A stretch of DNA of 39,386 nucleotides, taken from positions 1-39,386 of the forward strand of contig JAFDXJ010000044.1 in assembly GCA_018268015.1 (NCBI GenBank), read 5' to 3'. Source of the stretch: Bacteroidota bacterium. Its GTDB lineage: Bacteria; Bacteroidota; Bacteroidia; Chitinophagales; Chitinophagaceae. The notes beneath the pieces are model-generated. The model had not been told where the DNA came from. It did not search any database and was given only the letters and a program-made list of their open reading frames with translations. Below are positions 8,919 to 17,507 of this stretch, piece by piece (positions within the stretch are counted from its first letter, which is position 1; each line of letters begins with the position of its first letter). The translations under genes and the position numbers were made by a program.

Positions 8919-9437
8919 ATGAAAAAGGAGATGCTTTTCCTGGTGGATAAAAATGACATCATTACTGGAACACGTGAAAAAATTTCTGTACATCAGAATG
9001 GGTTATTGCACAGAGCATTCTCCATTTTTATTTTCAATGAAAAACATGAATTGCTATTGCAGCAAAGGGCCTTTCATAAATATCATTCAGGGGGATTATG
9101 GAGTAACTCTTGTTGCAGTCATCCGGTTTTTGGTGAAAACATACATCAATCTATTATTCGAAGGCTGAAGGAAGAGTTAGCAATTACCTGTAGAACGGAG
9201 TTTATTTTTTCATTTCATTATCTCACTCATTTTGAAAATGGTTTAATAGAAAATGAAATAGACCATGTCTATATGGGTGTTTCCCGGGAAACACCCATTC
9301 CCAATCGCAATGAAGTAGCAGCCTGGAGATATATCAAACTGGATCAATTGAAAGAAGAGATTTCATTGCAACCGGAAAAATTTTCCTATTGGTTAAAAGC
9401 ATGCTTACCGAAATTGATGCATCATATTAATAAATAA
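8919..9437 (+). CDS. idi: Isopentenyl-diphosphate delta-isomerase, type I (Nudix)
   Basis: A 172-residue type I IPP isomerase, which interconverts isopentenyl and dimethylallyl diphosphate. The active-site Cys is in S-N-S-C-C-S-H-P, with the preceding H-R-A-F-S-I-F-I-F and L-L-L-Q-Q-R-A elements and the Nudix-like R-R-L-K-E-E-L-A-I helix. The conserved E-N-E-I-D-H-V-Y segment carries the catalytic Glu. Length is as expected for the family (about 175). The ATG at 8919 is used; an in-frame ATG at 8931 has an AAGGAG only one base upstream, too close to act for it. IspE, also in this window, belongs to the MEP route that supplies the substrate. Confidence 0.93.
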   Translation: MKKEMLFLVDKNDIITGTREKISVHQNGLLHRAFSIFIFNEKHELLLQQRAFHKYHSGGLWSNSCCSHPVFGENIHQSIIRRLKEELAITCRTEFIFSFHYLTHFENGLIENEIDHVYMGVSRETPIPNRNEVAAWRYIKLDQLKEEISLQPEKFSYWLKACLPKLMHHINK

Positions 9438-9867
9438 AAGCCAAGGTAGAAATGATACTGCCTTTACCAAAGCCAATGGATACAACTGCTTCAAACTAAA
9501 TGCCTCAACTTAAAACACAAATAAAATATTTTCTTATCAATATATTTTTTATTGCATCCTTTGCAGATATGGATGCATTTTTCAATAAATGTATAAATAC
9601 ATGATGCTTGGTATTCTTTGATCTTGGCACAATGGTGATCATCAAAAAGGAAATTCTTTTTTTGATTATAATGGTTTTCCCTTTTCATTGTCAACGAGGC
9701 GCTAACAGGGAGCAACTTTGAAGGGGCGGTTGTGTAATTAAGCAATGCTTAAAATCTTAGGATCTGAATTCTGAAAATACCAGTGGAAGATGTATTCTAT
9801 GTCTTGAAATTATTTTTACTAAACTTGTATTTATTTGAATATTTTGAAAGAATAAAAAACGATTTAC
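9438..9867. other. Gene-poor gap between idi and the methyltransferase
   Basis: I see no supported gene in these 430 bases. A minus-strand open frame (9491-9745) begins with TTG and has an unusual His/Cys/Lys/Tyr-rich composition without any recognisable motif, so I treat it as chance. Short plus-strand open stretches (9434-9487 and 9630-9716) are too small to support. A TATTTTG just upstream of the methyltransferase is one T short of the -7 consensus. Confidence 0.4.
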
Positions 9868-10725
9868 ATGAAAGATAATCCATTGAATGAAATCCGGAAT
9901 AAACAAAAAGCATCCTGGAATGCCTTCTCCTCAGGTTGGCGAAAATGGAGGACCCAATTAAATCAACACATGCAACCGGCCACTGATGGTATTATTCATT
10001 TATTAAATCCGGTGGGTGAACAAATTATTTTAGACATAGCATCCGGAACAGGTGAACCGGGATTTAGCATTTCATCTTTCATTCCTCATGGCAGGGTGGT
10101 GATGACAGATTTATCAGAAGAAATGTTGAACATTGCCCGTGAATATGCATTACTAAAAAACAATACCCGATTGACATTTAAAAACTGTGATGTATGTGCA
10201 CTTCCATTTGCAGATAATCGTTTTGACAGCATCAGTTGTAGAATGGGTTTTATGTTTTTCCCGGATATGCAAATCGCTGCGAATGAAATGATGCGTGTAT
10301 TAAAACCCGGAGGCAAACTGGCAACATCAGTGTGGAGTACTCCAGATAAAAATCAATGGGTTACTGATTTGGGAGACGTCATAAAAACAAGATTACAAAT
10401 GCCCGATCCTAAACCGGGAGCACCAGGCATATTCCGTTGCTGTCAACCGGAATTAATGACTCAGATTTTACAAAAAGCAGGATTGCAACATGCTTCAGTG
10501 AAAGAGGTGGATACATCACTTGAATATAAATCAGCTGAAACTTATTGGGAAATGATGACAGAAATTGCAGCCCCTGTAACGGCAGCGCTTAGGGAAACTG
10601 ATGATCAAATGTATAAGCTGATTAAACAAGAAGTCATCAATCTGGTCAATTCAAAATATCCGGGAGATAAAAAAGTTATGAAAGGAAGTATCCTTTTAGT
10701 TTATGGAGAGAAACCATTTGCTTAA
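9868..10725 (+). CDS. Class I SAM-dependent methyltransferase
   Basis: A 285-residue cytoplasmic methyltransferase of the Methyltransf_11/UbiE-like group. The SAM-binding motif I is L-D-I-A-S-G-T-G-E-P-G (about residues 53-63). It is followed by the acidic strand-2 end V-M-T-D-L-S, the motif around C-D-V-C-A-L-P-F-A, and M-R-V-L-K-P-G-G-K-L of motif III. The substrate cannot be told from sequence; the UbiE resemblance does not make it a menaquinone enzyme, since key UbiE-specific motifs were not recognised. It is a single gene, convergent with the response regulator downstream (54 bases between stops), without a visible terminator. Confidence 0.85.
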   Translation: MKDNPLNEIRNKQKASWNAFSSGWRKWRTQLNQHMQPATDGIIHLLNPVGEQIILDIASGTGEPGFSISSFIPHGRVVMTDLSEEMLNIAREYALLKNNTRLTFKNCDVCALPFADNRFDSISCRMGFMFFPDMQIAANEMMRVLKPGGKLATSVWSTPDKNQWVTDLGDVIKTRLQMPDPKPGAPGIFRCCQPELMTQILQKAGLQHASVKEVDTSLEYKSAETYWEMMTEIAAPVTAALRETDDQMYKLIKQEVINLVNSKYPGDKKVMKGSILLVYGEKPFA

Positions 10726-10779
10726 CCTTATGAATGAAATAAAAATTCGGTTTAACAGGTATTTGTTTTCATGAAAAGC

Positions 10780-11403
10780 TTATCGTTTAAGCATTTTAGC
10801 TACTGCCTGAGCTTTGGTATTTACATGAAGTTTTTCATAAATGTGCCTAATATGCGTTCTTACAGTACTGATACTAATGAAATATTTTTCCATAATTTTC
10901 TTATAACTCAGGCCATCAACCAATGAGCTCAAAATTTCATGTTCACGCGTGGTGAGGTTAAATGAATCTTTTACACCCGGCCTGCTATCATGAAATGACT
11001 TTATCACTTTTCTTGCTATGCCCGGACTCATCGGTGCACCTCCCTGATGAAGAATTCGTATAGCTTCTAATATTTCTGAAGGTGGTGTTTTCTTTAATAT
11101 ATAGCCGGATGCACCGGCTTTGATGGCTTCAAAGATTTTGACATCATCATCGAAAACAGTAAACATGAGTAATTCAATATTTTCAAAATTTTCCTTTACG
11201 ATCATTACCCCTTCAATTCCGGTAATGTTAGGAAGACCTATATCCATTAATAAAATATCTGCGGGGTTCTTTTTTAGTTCACTTACAACATTGAGCAGAT
11301 TGGATAATGATAAAACACAAGTCATATCTCCTGAATGACTGATCAGATTTGTCAGTGAATGGCGTAAAGTATTATTGTCTTCTACGATACCTACTTTAAT
11401 CAT
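10780..11403 (-). CDS. LuxR/NarL-type two-component response regulator
   Basis: A 207-residue DNA-binding response regulator. The receiver domain (about 1-120) has the acidic pair Glu8/Asp9, the phospho-acceptor Asp54 in L-L-M-D-I-G-L-P, the switch Thr in M-F-T-V-F-D, and the conserved Lys in G-Y-I-L-K-K. The C-terminal LuxR helix-turn-helix (about 145-205) starts L-T-T-R-E-H-E-I-L and contains the S-I-S-T-V-R-T-H-I-R-H-I-Y-E-K-L recognition region. It lies 44 bases downstream of the sensor kinase gene and is almost certainly its partner. The targets are unknown. Confidence 0.94.
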   Translation of the reverse strand: MIKVGIVEDNNTLRHSLTNLISHSGDMTCVLSLSNLLNVVSELKKNPADILLMDIGLPNITGIEGVMIVKENFENIELLMFTVFDDDVKIFEAIKAGASGYILKKTPPSEILEAIRILHQGGAPMSPGIARKVIKSFHDSRPGVKDSFNLTTREHEILSSLVDGLSYKKIMEKYFISISTVRTHIRHIYEKLHVNTKAQAVAKMLKR

Positions 11404-11447
11404 AATTACAAATATGGCAGAAGTTTTCCATTTCCTTTATCGGATAT

Positions 11448-14420
11448 TTATTTGATTTTCATGGACAGAAAAATTTGAGTACCCTCATTTATTGCAGACT
11501 GGATACTCAATTGAGCATTTAACCACTTAGCCCTCATTTTCATACTATGAATGCCATTCCCGGTGACGGTATTTTTTTCATCAAACCCAATACCGTTATC
11601 CTGGATGTAAAAAAGCAAATCATGCATTTCATATTTAACTTCTACAAGGGCTTTGGTACATTGGCTGTATTTCGCAATATTATTCAACGCTTCTTTGAGG
11701 AGAAGATAAATTTGCCTACGCTTTTCCATATCTATATGCAACTGGCCGATATGCGTACTTATTTTGAACTCATATTGAATATTCTTTAATTCAAAAAGCC
11801 TGGATGAAAATGTCTTTACCCGCAACAATAACATCTCCATTGAATCATTCATAGGATTAATACTCCAGACAATATCATCCATTCGTTCCATTAATTCCAG
11901 GGAGTTTTCTTTGATTTCATTCAACATGTCTTTATTTTCTTCTTCCTGTAAAGCCATCTCACTGAGTATAGAAATTGAACTCAAAGTTGATCCAATATCA
12001 TCATGTAAATCCAGGGAGATTTTATTCCTCAGTTGATCCATACGTTTTAAATGCTTCATCCTGTATAGATAAAGCAAATAAAAAATAGCCGCTATTCCCA
12101 ATATCATCAATGCAATGAACCACCAGGTAAACCAAAATGGACTTGCTATTTCAAATTGGTAAACTATTATATTTCCAGAAGAGATACCATTGACATTCTC
12201 CGCTTTCATCTGAAGGGTATAATTTCCCGGAGACAGATTTACAAATTCCACTTCACCTTTATTCCCGGCATATCTCCATTCACTATCAATCCCTAAGAGT
12301 TTATAATAATACCGATTACGCAAAGGATTGTGATAATCAGTCAGTGTCCATTGAAAGACAAAATGATTCATGGTATGGGTGAAATGATGACTACCCGATA
12401 AAGAAATCGGCTGGTCATTCACATAAATTTTATCCAGTAAAAGTTGAGGCGTCTCATGCATCGGGGCAATCAAATCACTTGGATTAAAAGCGGCAAGAAA
12501 ATCGGCACTGGCAAATATCATTTCACCATTTTGCATACAATATAATTTTCCCTGCAAATTATTTTGTGGCAAGCCGTCTGATATCGTGAATTGAATGAAT
12601 TCATTTTTTAAAAAATCATATTCGAGTAAGCCCCCATTTGTGGACAGCCAGAGATGACGCTCCCGATCCAAGGCAATGGAAGTGATGTCTTTATCCATGC
12701 CCAATGGAAGTGCAACACTGCGAAAACCTTTCCCATTGATATTCCAGGCAAAGAACTTATTGGCGGCAAATGAATAACAGGAATCCTTATCCTGGATAAT
12801 TTGAGAAATGACTACACCATCACCCAATTCTTTTTGAAATGGTTTTGAAAATTTTCCGCTTTGATGATCGTAGAAAATAATTCCCTGCACTAAATCCGCA
12901 ATCCAAATATTTTGTTGATGATCTTCCAATGCTTCATTGACCACCAATGTTTTCGACGGATTCGTTTCAATATTGAAGTTTTTAAAAAATTCTTTATACT
13001 GGTCTTCTCCCGGATTTTTTATCCAGACCCCATTTCTCCAGGGAAAAATCCACCATTTGTCGTCGCTTGTATGTAGGACTTTGGCAATAAAATTATTTGA
13101 TGGAGAATTTTTTACCAGGAATAGCATTCGATTCCACTCCGTTTCTTTTGTAGATAAGTCCATGGTAATGAGCCCATAATTCGTGCCCGCGGTTATTTCC
13201 GATCCTTTTACGAATGCCAGTGAAAGGCATGTAAGTCCATTTGCAAAAGGTCGTTTCCCATAATTATTCAATTCAGCCAATCCTGGCGAATATTCTTTCA
13301 GAAAGTCCGAATCACTGCCACCCACCAGAATATTACCCTTCCATTCTAATAATGATACATCCTGATTAGTGATAGACTGTGAGAAAGGATGTATGGTAAA
13401 GGATGCTTTTCCCGGATCATAAAAATAAACACCATGATCTGTAGCTAACCAAATCCATTTATCTTCCGTAACATAAGTTTGTTTTATTTGAATTTTTGAA
13501 GGTAAATATTGAACTACAGGTAATGAAACAAATTTTTGCTTTTCTAAATCAAAACAAATACCATCACCATTCATACCAAGTAAAGAATTGTTTTTCGAAG
13601 TTTTTATAGGTACCAGGCTGGAAATATTATAGCCATAAGGATAAAGATGAATAGCACCAGATATTGTATTGAATTGGATCAAACCACGACCCCATGTACC
13701 TATCCAAAAATTCCTTGAATCATCCTGGCAAATGCTCGTAAAAAGTGTGGGTAACTGAGGATACATTTTTTGACTGAGCATAAGAATGGCTTTCCTTTGA
13801 GTTATATCATATCTCCAAAGTCCATTAAAAGTAGTGATCCACAAAATACTGTCATTGGACAGAAACATGTCGGTGATGTTATTGCTGTTGCCAAATAAAG
13901 AAGGAGTATCATCAAGTAATATTTTTTCAATAACATTTTGTTCATTGATTTCAAACAAGCCGGATGGGGTTCCTATAAATGCTATATTTTGTAATGTGGT
14001 GGAAAGACAATTAATGGGTTCCGAAAAATCCTTATGCTGATAGAAAAGTTTCTGAAATTGATTCGTATGCACATCCATTAGATCAAGGCCGGCTTTAGTG
14101 CCAATCAGTAAGATGCTGTCATTCTTTTGTGCGATGGTATTCACAAAATTACTGGAAATGGTTTTTTGATAAGATGGATTATTCTTATAGACTGTAATAC
14201 CTGATCCATTCACCCTGTTTAATCCGGATGCAGTGCCGATCCAGGTGAAATGACGATTATCCTGAAAAATGCATTGCACCGCATTATCGCTTAAGCCATT
14301 TTCTTCATTGATATTTTGCAATGCCAGGGATTGATATACCTGTGCATGTGCATTTTGAATAAAAAAAATAAAAGCGCCTGTAAAAAGAAAACGAAAAATT
14401 TTCAGATAATTAGTATTCAT
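11448..14420 (-). CDS. Sensor histidine kinase with periplasmic two-propeller (Reg_prop) sensor and Y_Y_Y domain
   Basis: A membrane-bound kinase of about 990 residues. I prefer the ATG at 14420 over the GTG two codons upstream. It has a signal peptide or anchor ending A-H-A-Q, then a long periplasmic region of repeated W-I-G-T / W-I-A-D / W-L-S-T units typical of Reg_prop beta-propellers. A Y_Y_Y domain follows at about 690-755 (ending G-N-Y-T-L-Q-M-K-A), then a membrane helix near 765-790. The HisKA_3 site is L-D-L-H-D-D-I-G-S with the phospho-His near residue 806. The HATPase domain has E-A-L-N-N-I-A-K-Y and D-N-G-I-G-F. Unlike hybrid systems, it has no receiver or AraC domain. Such sensors often respond to carbohydrates, but no glycan-use locus adjoins it apart from a sialidase gene about 0.6 kb upstream. 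Confidence 0.93.
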   Translation of the reverse strand: MNTNYLKIFRFLFTGAFIFFIQNAHAQVYQSLALQNINEENGLSDNAVQCIFQDNRHFTWIGTASGLNRVNGSGITVYKNNPSYQKTISSNFVNTIAQKNDSILLIGTKAGLDLMDVHTNQFQKLFYQHKDFSEPINCLSTTLQNIAFIGTPSGLFEINEQNVIEKILLDDTPSLFGNSNNITDMFLSNDSILWITTFNGLWRYDITQRKAILMLSQKMYPQLPTLFTSICQDDSRNFWIGTWGRGLIQFNTISGAIHLYPYGYNISSLVPIKTSKNNSLLGMNGDGICFDLEKQKFVSLPVVQYLPSKIQIKQTYVTEDKWIWLATDHGVYFYDPGKASFTIHPFSQSITNQDVSLLEWKGNILVGGSDSDFLKEYSPGLAELNNYGKRPFANGLTCLSLAFVKGSEITAGTNYGLITMDLSTKETEWNRMLFLVKNSPSNNFIAKVLHTSDDKWWIFPWRNGVWIKNPGEDQYKEFFKNFNIETNPSKTLVVNEALEDHQQNIWIADLVQGIIFYDHQSGKFSKPFQKELGDGVVISQIIQDKDSCYSFAANKFFAWNINGKGFRSVALPLGMDKDITSIALDRERHLWLSTNGGLLEYDFLKNEFIQFTISDGLPQNNLQGKLYCMQNGEMIFASADFLAAFNPSDLIAPMHETPQLLLDKIYVNDQPISLSGSHHFTHTMNHFVFQWTLTDYHNPLRNRYYYKLLGIDSEWRYAGNKGEVEFVNLSPGNYTLQMKAENVNGISSGNIIVYQFEIASPFWFTWWFIALMILGIAAIFYLLYLYRMKHLKRMDQLRNKISLDLHDDIGSTLSSISILSEMALQEEENKDMLNEIKENSLELMERMDDIVWSINPMNDSMEMLLLRVKTFSSRLFELKNIQYEFKISTHIGQLHIDMEKRRQIYLLLKEALNNIAKYSQCTKALVEVKYEMHDLLFYIQDNGIGFDEKNTVTGNGIHSMKMRAKWLNAQLSIQSAINEGTQIFLSMKIK

Positions 14421-14440
14421 GATCACCAGGGCTTGATGAA

Positions 14441-14470
14441 TAAAACTAATGCAGCTTTTTGAATGGACAA
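14441..14470 (-). promoter_or_regulatory. Candidate promoter of the kinase-regulator pair
   Basis: On the minus strand a TTG (14468-14470) is separated by 19 bases from TAGTTTTA (14441-14448). This matches the Bacteroidota TTG-N19-TAnnTTTG layout except for the last base of the -7 element. It ends about 20 bases upstream of the kinase ATG. Confidence 0.35.
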
Positions 14471-14532
14471 TATTTTACCTGTATATTGTTTTACAAATAC
14501 TGCATAGCCTTCAAATCATTAATGGGAATCTA

Positions 14533-14904
14533 TTATTTTAAAAATTGCAATACCATGATCAATATTCCTAAAACAATTTCAAAAATCATGATAAAAAATA
14601 AATAGTTTCCTGCTGATCCCAATTTCATTCTTGAATACAATCTCCCTAAACCCGAACACAGGACAACAAAGCCTATAAAATAAACCAGGTTTCCGACCGT
14701 CTCTAAATGAAAACAAACCCAGGCCATCATAAAACCCAAACCAAAATAAATACCACTTAAGAACCGGAAAAGATTATCCAAAACAGGTGGAGATTTTGCA
14801 CCTTTAGGTAAAAATGAGGCAACGCCTTTAAGGAGTAAATTCATGCCTCCTGCTATACAAATAAATGTAAGAAGGCCCACTAAGATTTGTATGCTTAATT
14901 GCAT
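14533..14904 (-). CDS. DUF4345 family membrane protein
   Basis: A 123-residue hydrophobic protein with four likely membrane helices (about 4-24, 44-64, 70-90 and 100-121). The pattern matches the DUF4345 family: a helix ending near G-G-M-N-L-L, a middle F-R-F-L-S-G-I-Y-F-G-L-G segment, and a final hydrophobic helix. The function of this family is not established. It lies 160 bases downstream of the sialidase gene on the same strand and 106 bases upstream of the kinase start. Its expression unit is unclear. Confidence 0.75.
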   Translation of the reverse strand: MQLSIQILVGLLTFICIAGGMNLLLKGVASFLPKGAKSPPVLDNLFRFLSGIYFGLGFMMAWVCFHLETVGNLVYFIGFVVLCSGLGRLYSRMKLGSAGNYLFFIMIFEIVLGILIMVLQFLK

Positions 14905-15064
14905 AAGAAAATTTTAGATGAAGAAATATGGTTTTATTCTCACAAGGTAAATAATATGACGCATCCCATTCAGGTTGCTTTGAAAATCATCTCAGAGGCC
15001 GTAGTTAAAAATTAAAATCACCATTGTATTTCAAAGAATATTGTAAAACAAAATGAAACAAAGT

Positions 15065-16174
15065 TTATTCCCTGACTAACCAATCAAATGGAATAGAAAC
15101 AAAAACGATTTTATCATAATCATCTTTTTCAAAAACTAACCCGATATCACCATTGGACAGTTGCGTAATAGATGAGTAAGCTGCATTGCCTTTAAAAATA
15201 GTCTTTTGTATGGGCCAGGTCTTCCCATCATCCAGGCTTACACTGATCGTCATATTCTCGCGTTCAGTTGCTGAATGCGCATTAGAAAGGAGCAATAAAT
15301 GAATTGAAGCACCATTTTTTTGAAATGTATAATTGAGTAGCCCTGCATTACATCCCGGGTCTGCCAGGGATGAATCCGGATAAGAGTCCCAGGATTTTCC
15401 TTCATTCTGAGATGTGTGAATATAACGCAAGCCGGCATCATTAACACGGCTGTTAATCATCCATACCCCATTCCTTAATACGGTTATTTGTGATTCATCG
15501 GCAGGTTTGATGGCCTGGTTTATTAAAAACCATTTTTTACCATGATCCTTACTTCCAAAAACAAAAAGGCCTTTTTGAAGGTTGACAATAGTATGGAGCA
15601 ATTCACCGGAAGCAGATTGAACACCTTTACCGGATGTAATAAATTTAAAATCTTTATGCCATCCGGTCGTTTCTATTTGGGAAGTGATATCAACCGGATC
15701 GCTCCAGGTTTTGCCATTATCCTTACTACTTGTATAGCGCAAATAATAAATATCCTTTTCCGTCTCCAGGTTCATGCAATTGAAAAATAAAAATATTTCA
15801 TGCGTAACCTGATCCACAATCATGGATGGGTCTGATGCAGATTGACCAATTGGCAAATCGACAATCGTTTGTAAGGGCAACCAGGTTTTACCATTATCTG
15901 TACTACGCCGGATAACAATATTGATATTTTTATTCCATTTCAAATCACCGCAACTATTATATCTTTCATCTACGGCTACAATCAAATCTCCATTAGGAGC
16001 CGTTACAATGGATGGTATGCGAAAACAACCTCCTTGTAAAGCGCTGTCTTTCTCAAATAAGTGTATGAATTGAAATGACGTATCACTTACTTGTGATTTA
16101 CCTGGAACAGCAAAAGCAAAACTTATCAAAATGGATAAAAATAAGTACCTATAATTTTTAATTATTATCCGCAA
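15065..16174 (-). CDS. Secreted exo-alpha-sialidase (BNR/Asp-box, GH33-like)
   Basis: A 369-residue protein with a signal peptide (about 1-28). The start is a TTG at 16174 preceded by AGGA; no ATG gives a full signal peptide. The F-R-I-P motif (51-54) supplies the first Arg of the sialidase Arg triad. Asp boxes S-x-D-x-G-x-T-W or close variants occur about five times (for example S-T-D-N-G-K-T-W at 91-98 and S-L-D-D-G-K-T-W near the C-terminus). The catalytic Glu is likely in D-E-S-Q-I-T-V-L and the nucleophile Tyr in A-Y-S-S-I-T-Q-L. It would remove sialic acids, or related sugars, from glycans outside the cell. No sialic-acid catabolism genes accompany it. It starts 59 bases after the Rrf2 regulator on the same strand. 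Confidence 0.85.
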   Translation of the reverse strand: MRIIIKNYRYLFLSILISFAFAVPGKSQVSDTSFQFIHLFEKDSALQGGCFRIPSIVTAPNGDLIVAVDERYNSCGDLKWNKNINIVIRRSTDNGKTWLPLQTIVDLPIGQSASDPSMIVDQVTHEIFLFFNCMNLETEKDIYYLRYTSSKDNGKTWSDPVDITSQIETTGWHKDFKFITSGKGVQSASGELLHTIVNLQKGLFVFGSKDHGKKWFLINQAIKPADESQITVLRNGVWMINSRVNDAGLRYIHTSQNEGKSWDSYPDSSLADPGCNAGLLNYTFQKNGASIHLLLLSNAHSATERENMTISVSLDDGKTWPIQKTIFKGNAAYSSITQLSNGDIGLVFEKDDYDKIVFVSIPFDWLVRE

Positions 16175-16233
16175 ATTCCTGTGATTTAATTGTTAAGATG
16201 AAATGATTCTTTTTTTAAAATTCCTATTGCAAA

Positions 16234-16692
16234 TCAAACTTGCAATAATAATTCCTGAAGCACATTTACAGACTGGTTTTCTTTCTTAACCAGGTCGGCT
16301 AAAGTTACTTTGTTCAGTAATTTGTCAACCGTAAATTGAATTAATTGCCAAAGAGAACGTGCAGAACAATCTACAGAATTTGTACAAAGCCTCAAAGCCC
16401 CTGAGTGGCCTGAGCAAAAATCATTATCAAATAAAGCGCCTCCCAATGATTTCAAAACCTGGTTAATATTAATATCTTCTGCCTTTCTGGCTAAAATATA
16501 ACCGCCTTTATTTCCCGGTGTACTATTAATAAAACCGGCCAAACGTAAGGTACGTGTAAGTTTAGCCACATAGTGACTGCTTAAACCTTCTGCCTCACTC
16601 AGTTGTGGGATGCTCATCCCTTCTGCTGACTTACATGCAGCAATACGGATAAGGATGCGCAATCCATACTCTTCCTGTGCGGTTATTTTCAT
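16234..16692 (-). CDS. Rrf2 family transcriptional regulator with three Cys (putative Fe-S sensor of the suf operon)
   Basis: A 152-residue Rrf2/IscR-type regulator. The winged helix-turn-helix covers about 1-70 (Y-G-L-R-I-L-I-R-I-A near the start, G-F-I-N-S-T-P-G-N-K-G-G-Y in the wing). Cys93, Cys103 and Cys109 form C-x9-C-x5-C, compared with C-x5-C-x5-C in IscR, so a bound iron-sulfur cluster is plausible but the spacing differs. His96 could be a further ligand. It is the last Suf-related gene, 27 bases after the DUF59 gene, which suggests feedback control of cluster assembly. In most characterised systems the regulator gene comes first. Confidence 0.85.
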   Translation of the reverse strand: MKITAQEEYGLRILIRIAACKSAEGMSIPQLSEAEGLSSHYVAKLTRTLRLAGFINSTPGNKGGYILARKAEDININQVLKSLGGALFDNDFCSGHSGALRLCTNSVDCSARSLWQLIQFTVDKLLNKVTLADLVKKENQSVNVLQELLLQV

Positions 16693-16719
16693 ATCTGTTT
16701 TTTTACAGGTTGATCATTT

Positions 16720-17031
16720 TTATAAAAAGCCCAATTCAAGTTGAGCCGCTTCAGACATCATACTTTTATCCCACGGTGGGTTCCAGGTTACGGAAACATG
16801 TACATCATTCACCCCTTCAATTTGTTTAATTTTTTCATCAACTTCAACCGGAAGTGATTGAGCCGCTGGGCAACTGGGTGCTGTCAGGGTCATTAGGACC
16901 TGCACATTATTCATAGGCAGAATATCTACCTGATAAATCAAGCCCAATTCATAAATATTTACCGGTATTTCCGGGTCATAAATGGTTTGCAATACTTCAT
17001 ATACTTTCTCTTTCAGCGCTTCTGTTTCCAT
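16720..17031 (-). CDS. DUF59/MIP18 family SUF-associated iron-sulfur assembly protein
   Basis: A 103-residue single-domain protein of the DUF59 (FeS_assembly_P, PaaD/SufT-related) family. Visible family marks are I-Y-D-P-E-I-P-V-N-I-Y-E-L-G-L-I-Y near residue 20, the M-T-L-T-A-P-S-C-P-A motif with the conserved Cys, and W-N-P-P-W near the end. Members help with maturation or transfer of Fe-S clusters to client proteins. It lies 24 bases downstream of sufE inside the operon, which supports this role. Confidence 0.9.
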   Translation of the reverse strand: METEALKEKVYEVLQTIYDPEIPVNIYELGLIYQVDILPMNNVQVLMTLTAPSCPAAQSLPVEVDEKIKQIEGVNDVHVSVTWNPPWDKSMMSEAAQLELGFL

Positions 17032-17055
17032 GATGTATATTTTGATATAAAAAAA

Positions 17056-17505
17056 TTATTCTGCCTGATTCAATTGATTTTGCAATTGGTAAGCCAGGGC
17101 ATCATTCTTCATTTGTTTTACCATTGCAAGAAGTCCGTTGGCACGTGTTTGAGCTAAATGAGATGCCATACCAATCACTTTAATACACTCTAACTGCGCT
17201 TGAATGATTTCATCCGGCCGATGTCCGCTCAAAATACGGATGAGCAGGCTAATCAACCCTTTCACTATAATGGCATCACTGTCTGCTTCATAAAATACTT
17301 TCCCATCCCGGAAGGAAGATCCCAGCCAAACTGTTGACTGGCATCCTTTCACAATATGATCATCCGTGCGATAAACCGGGTTTAAAAGAGGCAATTTTTT
17401 CCCTAATTCAATAATGTATTCATACTTCTCATCCCAGGAATCAAAAAGGGAAAAATCTTCAATGATCTCCTTTTCACTTTCTGCTATAGACTTTACTTCA
17501 TTCAT
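17056..17505 (-). CDS. sufE: SufE, cysteine desulfurase sulfur acceptor
   Basis: A 149-residue SufE. The acceptor Cys55 is in V-K-G-C-Q-S-T-V-W, and the domain ends with the helical L-A-Q-T-R-A-N-G-L-L segment typical of the family. It takes persulfide sulfur from SufS, stimulates the desulfurase and passes sulfur to the SufBCD scaffold. It starts 2 bases after the sufS stop codon, consistent with translational coupling of the two partners. Confidence 0.95.
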   Translation of the reverse strand: MNEVKSIAESEKEIIEDFSLFDSWDEKYEYIIELGKKLPLLNPVYRTDDHIVKGCQSTVWLGSSFRDGKVFYEADSDAIIVKGLISLLIRILSGHRPDEIIQAQLECIKVIGMASHLAQTRANGLLAMVKQMKNDALAYQLQNQLNQAE

Positions 17506-17507
17506 TT

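Noticed and set aside
9434..9719. Short plus-strand open stretches after idi, one starting like a signal peptide (9630-9716)
   Set aside because: They are only 18 and 29 codons long, with no recognisable motif or ribosome site; chance is the simpler explanation.
9491..9745. Open frame of 84 codons on the minus strand
   Set aside because: It starts with TTG, has a His/Cys/Lys-rich composition unlike its neighbours, shows no motif, and lies in AT-rich spacer.
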